NCBI GenBank assembly: GCA_964483805.1
Contig: CAZADH010000157.1
Span: forward strand, 1-13,775
Source: CAZADH01 sp964483805
GTDB taxonomy: Bacteria; Muiribacteriota; Ozemobacteria; Ozemobacterales; Ozemobacteraceae
Direction: 5' to 3'
Length of the DNA stretch: 13,775 nucleotides
Part shown: one piece after another, positions 13,704 through 13,775 of the stretch
Layout of the letters: the number at the start of each line of letters is the position of its first letter
Position numbering within the stretch: position 1 is the first letter of the stretch
Notes under the pieces: generated by a model
What the model was told of the DNA's origin: nothing
Seen by the model: only the letters and a program-made list of their open reading frames with translations
Database searches by the model: none
Made by a program: the position numbers and the translations under genes

Positions 13704-13729
13704 GTGATGTCACCCGGTGTGACGTCACC
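13704..13729. promoter_or_regulatory. Tandem palindromic operator candidates
   Basis: GTGATGTCACC (13704-13714) and GTGACGTCACC (13719-13729) are direct repeats set 15 bases apart. The second contains the perfect palindrome GTGACGTCAC, and the first differs by one base. They lie roughly 60-80 bases upstream of the inferred transcription start of the permease, a position usual for activator sites. They could also serve a gene beyond the window. Confidence 0.45.
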
Positions 13730-13775
13730 TGTGGGCGTGAAGGTCGGGCGCGATCGGCCTGTGCCCTTAGCCGTG

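Noticed and set aside
1..13775. tRNA, rRNA, transposase or attachment sites
   Set aside because: No conserved rRNA stretches, tRNA-like cloverleaf, transposase domain or terminal inverted repeats were seen.

Overview
The window is high-GC DNA (roughly 63 % by eye) with long overlapping shadow frames. It looks like a scaffold from a genome or metagenome assembly, because a run of 46 Ns interrupts it at 10851-10896. The content points to a free-living, probably diderm bacterium: a large repeat-built surface protein, exported proteins with Sec signal peptides, a secretin-like protein, a c-di-GMP signalling protein and an amino-acid permease. I cannot place it taxonomically from the sequence. A poorly sampled lineage is plausible because several products match no family I recognise.

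Layout. (1) 3-2339 (+) is the 3' part of a surface protein with four roughly 94-residue TIG/IPT-like repeats followed by a beta-propeller-like region. (2) 5949-2403 (-) is a tight five-gene run with gaps of 16, 31, 63 and 20 bases, probably one operon. In transcription order it encodes an exported protein of unknown function with a GANC motif, a small membrane protein carrying a run of six cysteines, a zinc-ribbon/DUF2007-like protein, a histone-deacetylase-family enzyme and a GNAT acetyltransferase. (3) 6140-8131 (+), divergent from that operon, encodes a 663-residue protein with an RsbW-type ATPase domain, two GAF domains and an apparently intact GGDEF diguanylate cyclase domain with an inhibitory site. 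(4) 8132-8457 is a hairpin-rich intergenic stretch. (5) 8458-9957 (+) is a frame-broken, degenerate gamma-glutamyltransferase-like gene. (6) 9958-11825 (+) holds an exported protein of unknown function, a secretin-domain protein broken by the N gap, and a small membrane-anchored protein. (7) 13501-11894 (-) is a complete APC-family amino-acid permease. A candidate promoter and two tandem palindromic sites lie upstream of it.

Functional reading. The deacetylase and acetyltransferase genes are 20 bases apart, which suggests opposing steps on one acetylated substrate, either a small molecule or a protein. The divergent signalling gene shares its intergenic region with that operon. Genes between 8.5 and 11.5 kb show at least two and probably three reading-frame breaks, one at the gap, so they may reflect assembly error as well as decay.

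The least expected pattern is a short palindrome, ATAC-N3-GTAT. It occurs perfectly five times across the window, in genes and between them, where base composition predicts far less than one copy. Several near-matches also occur.
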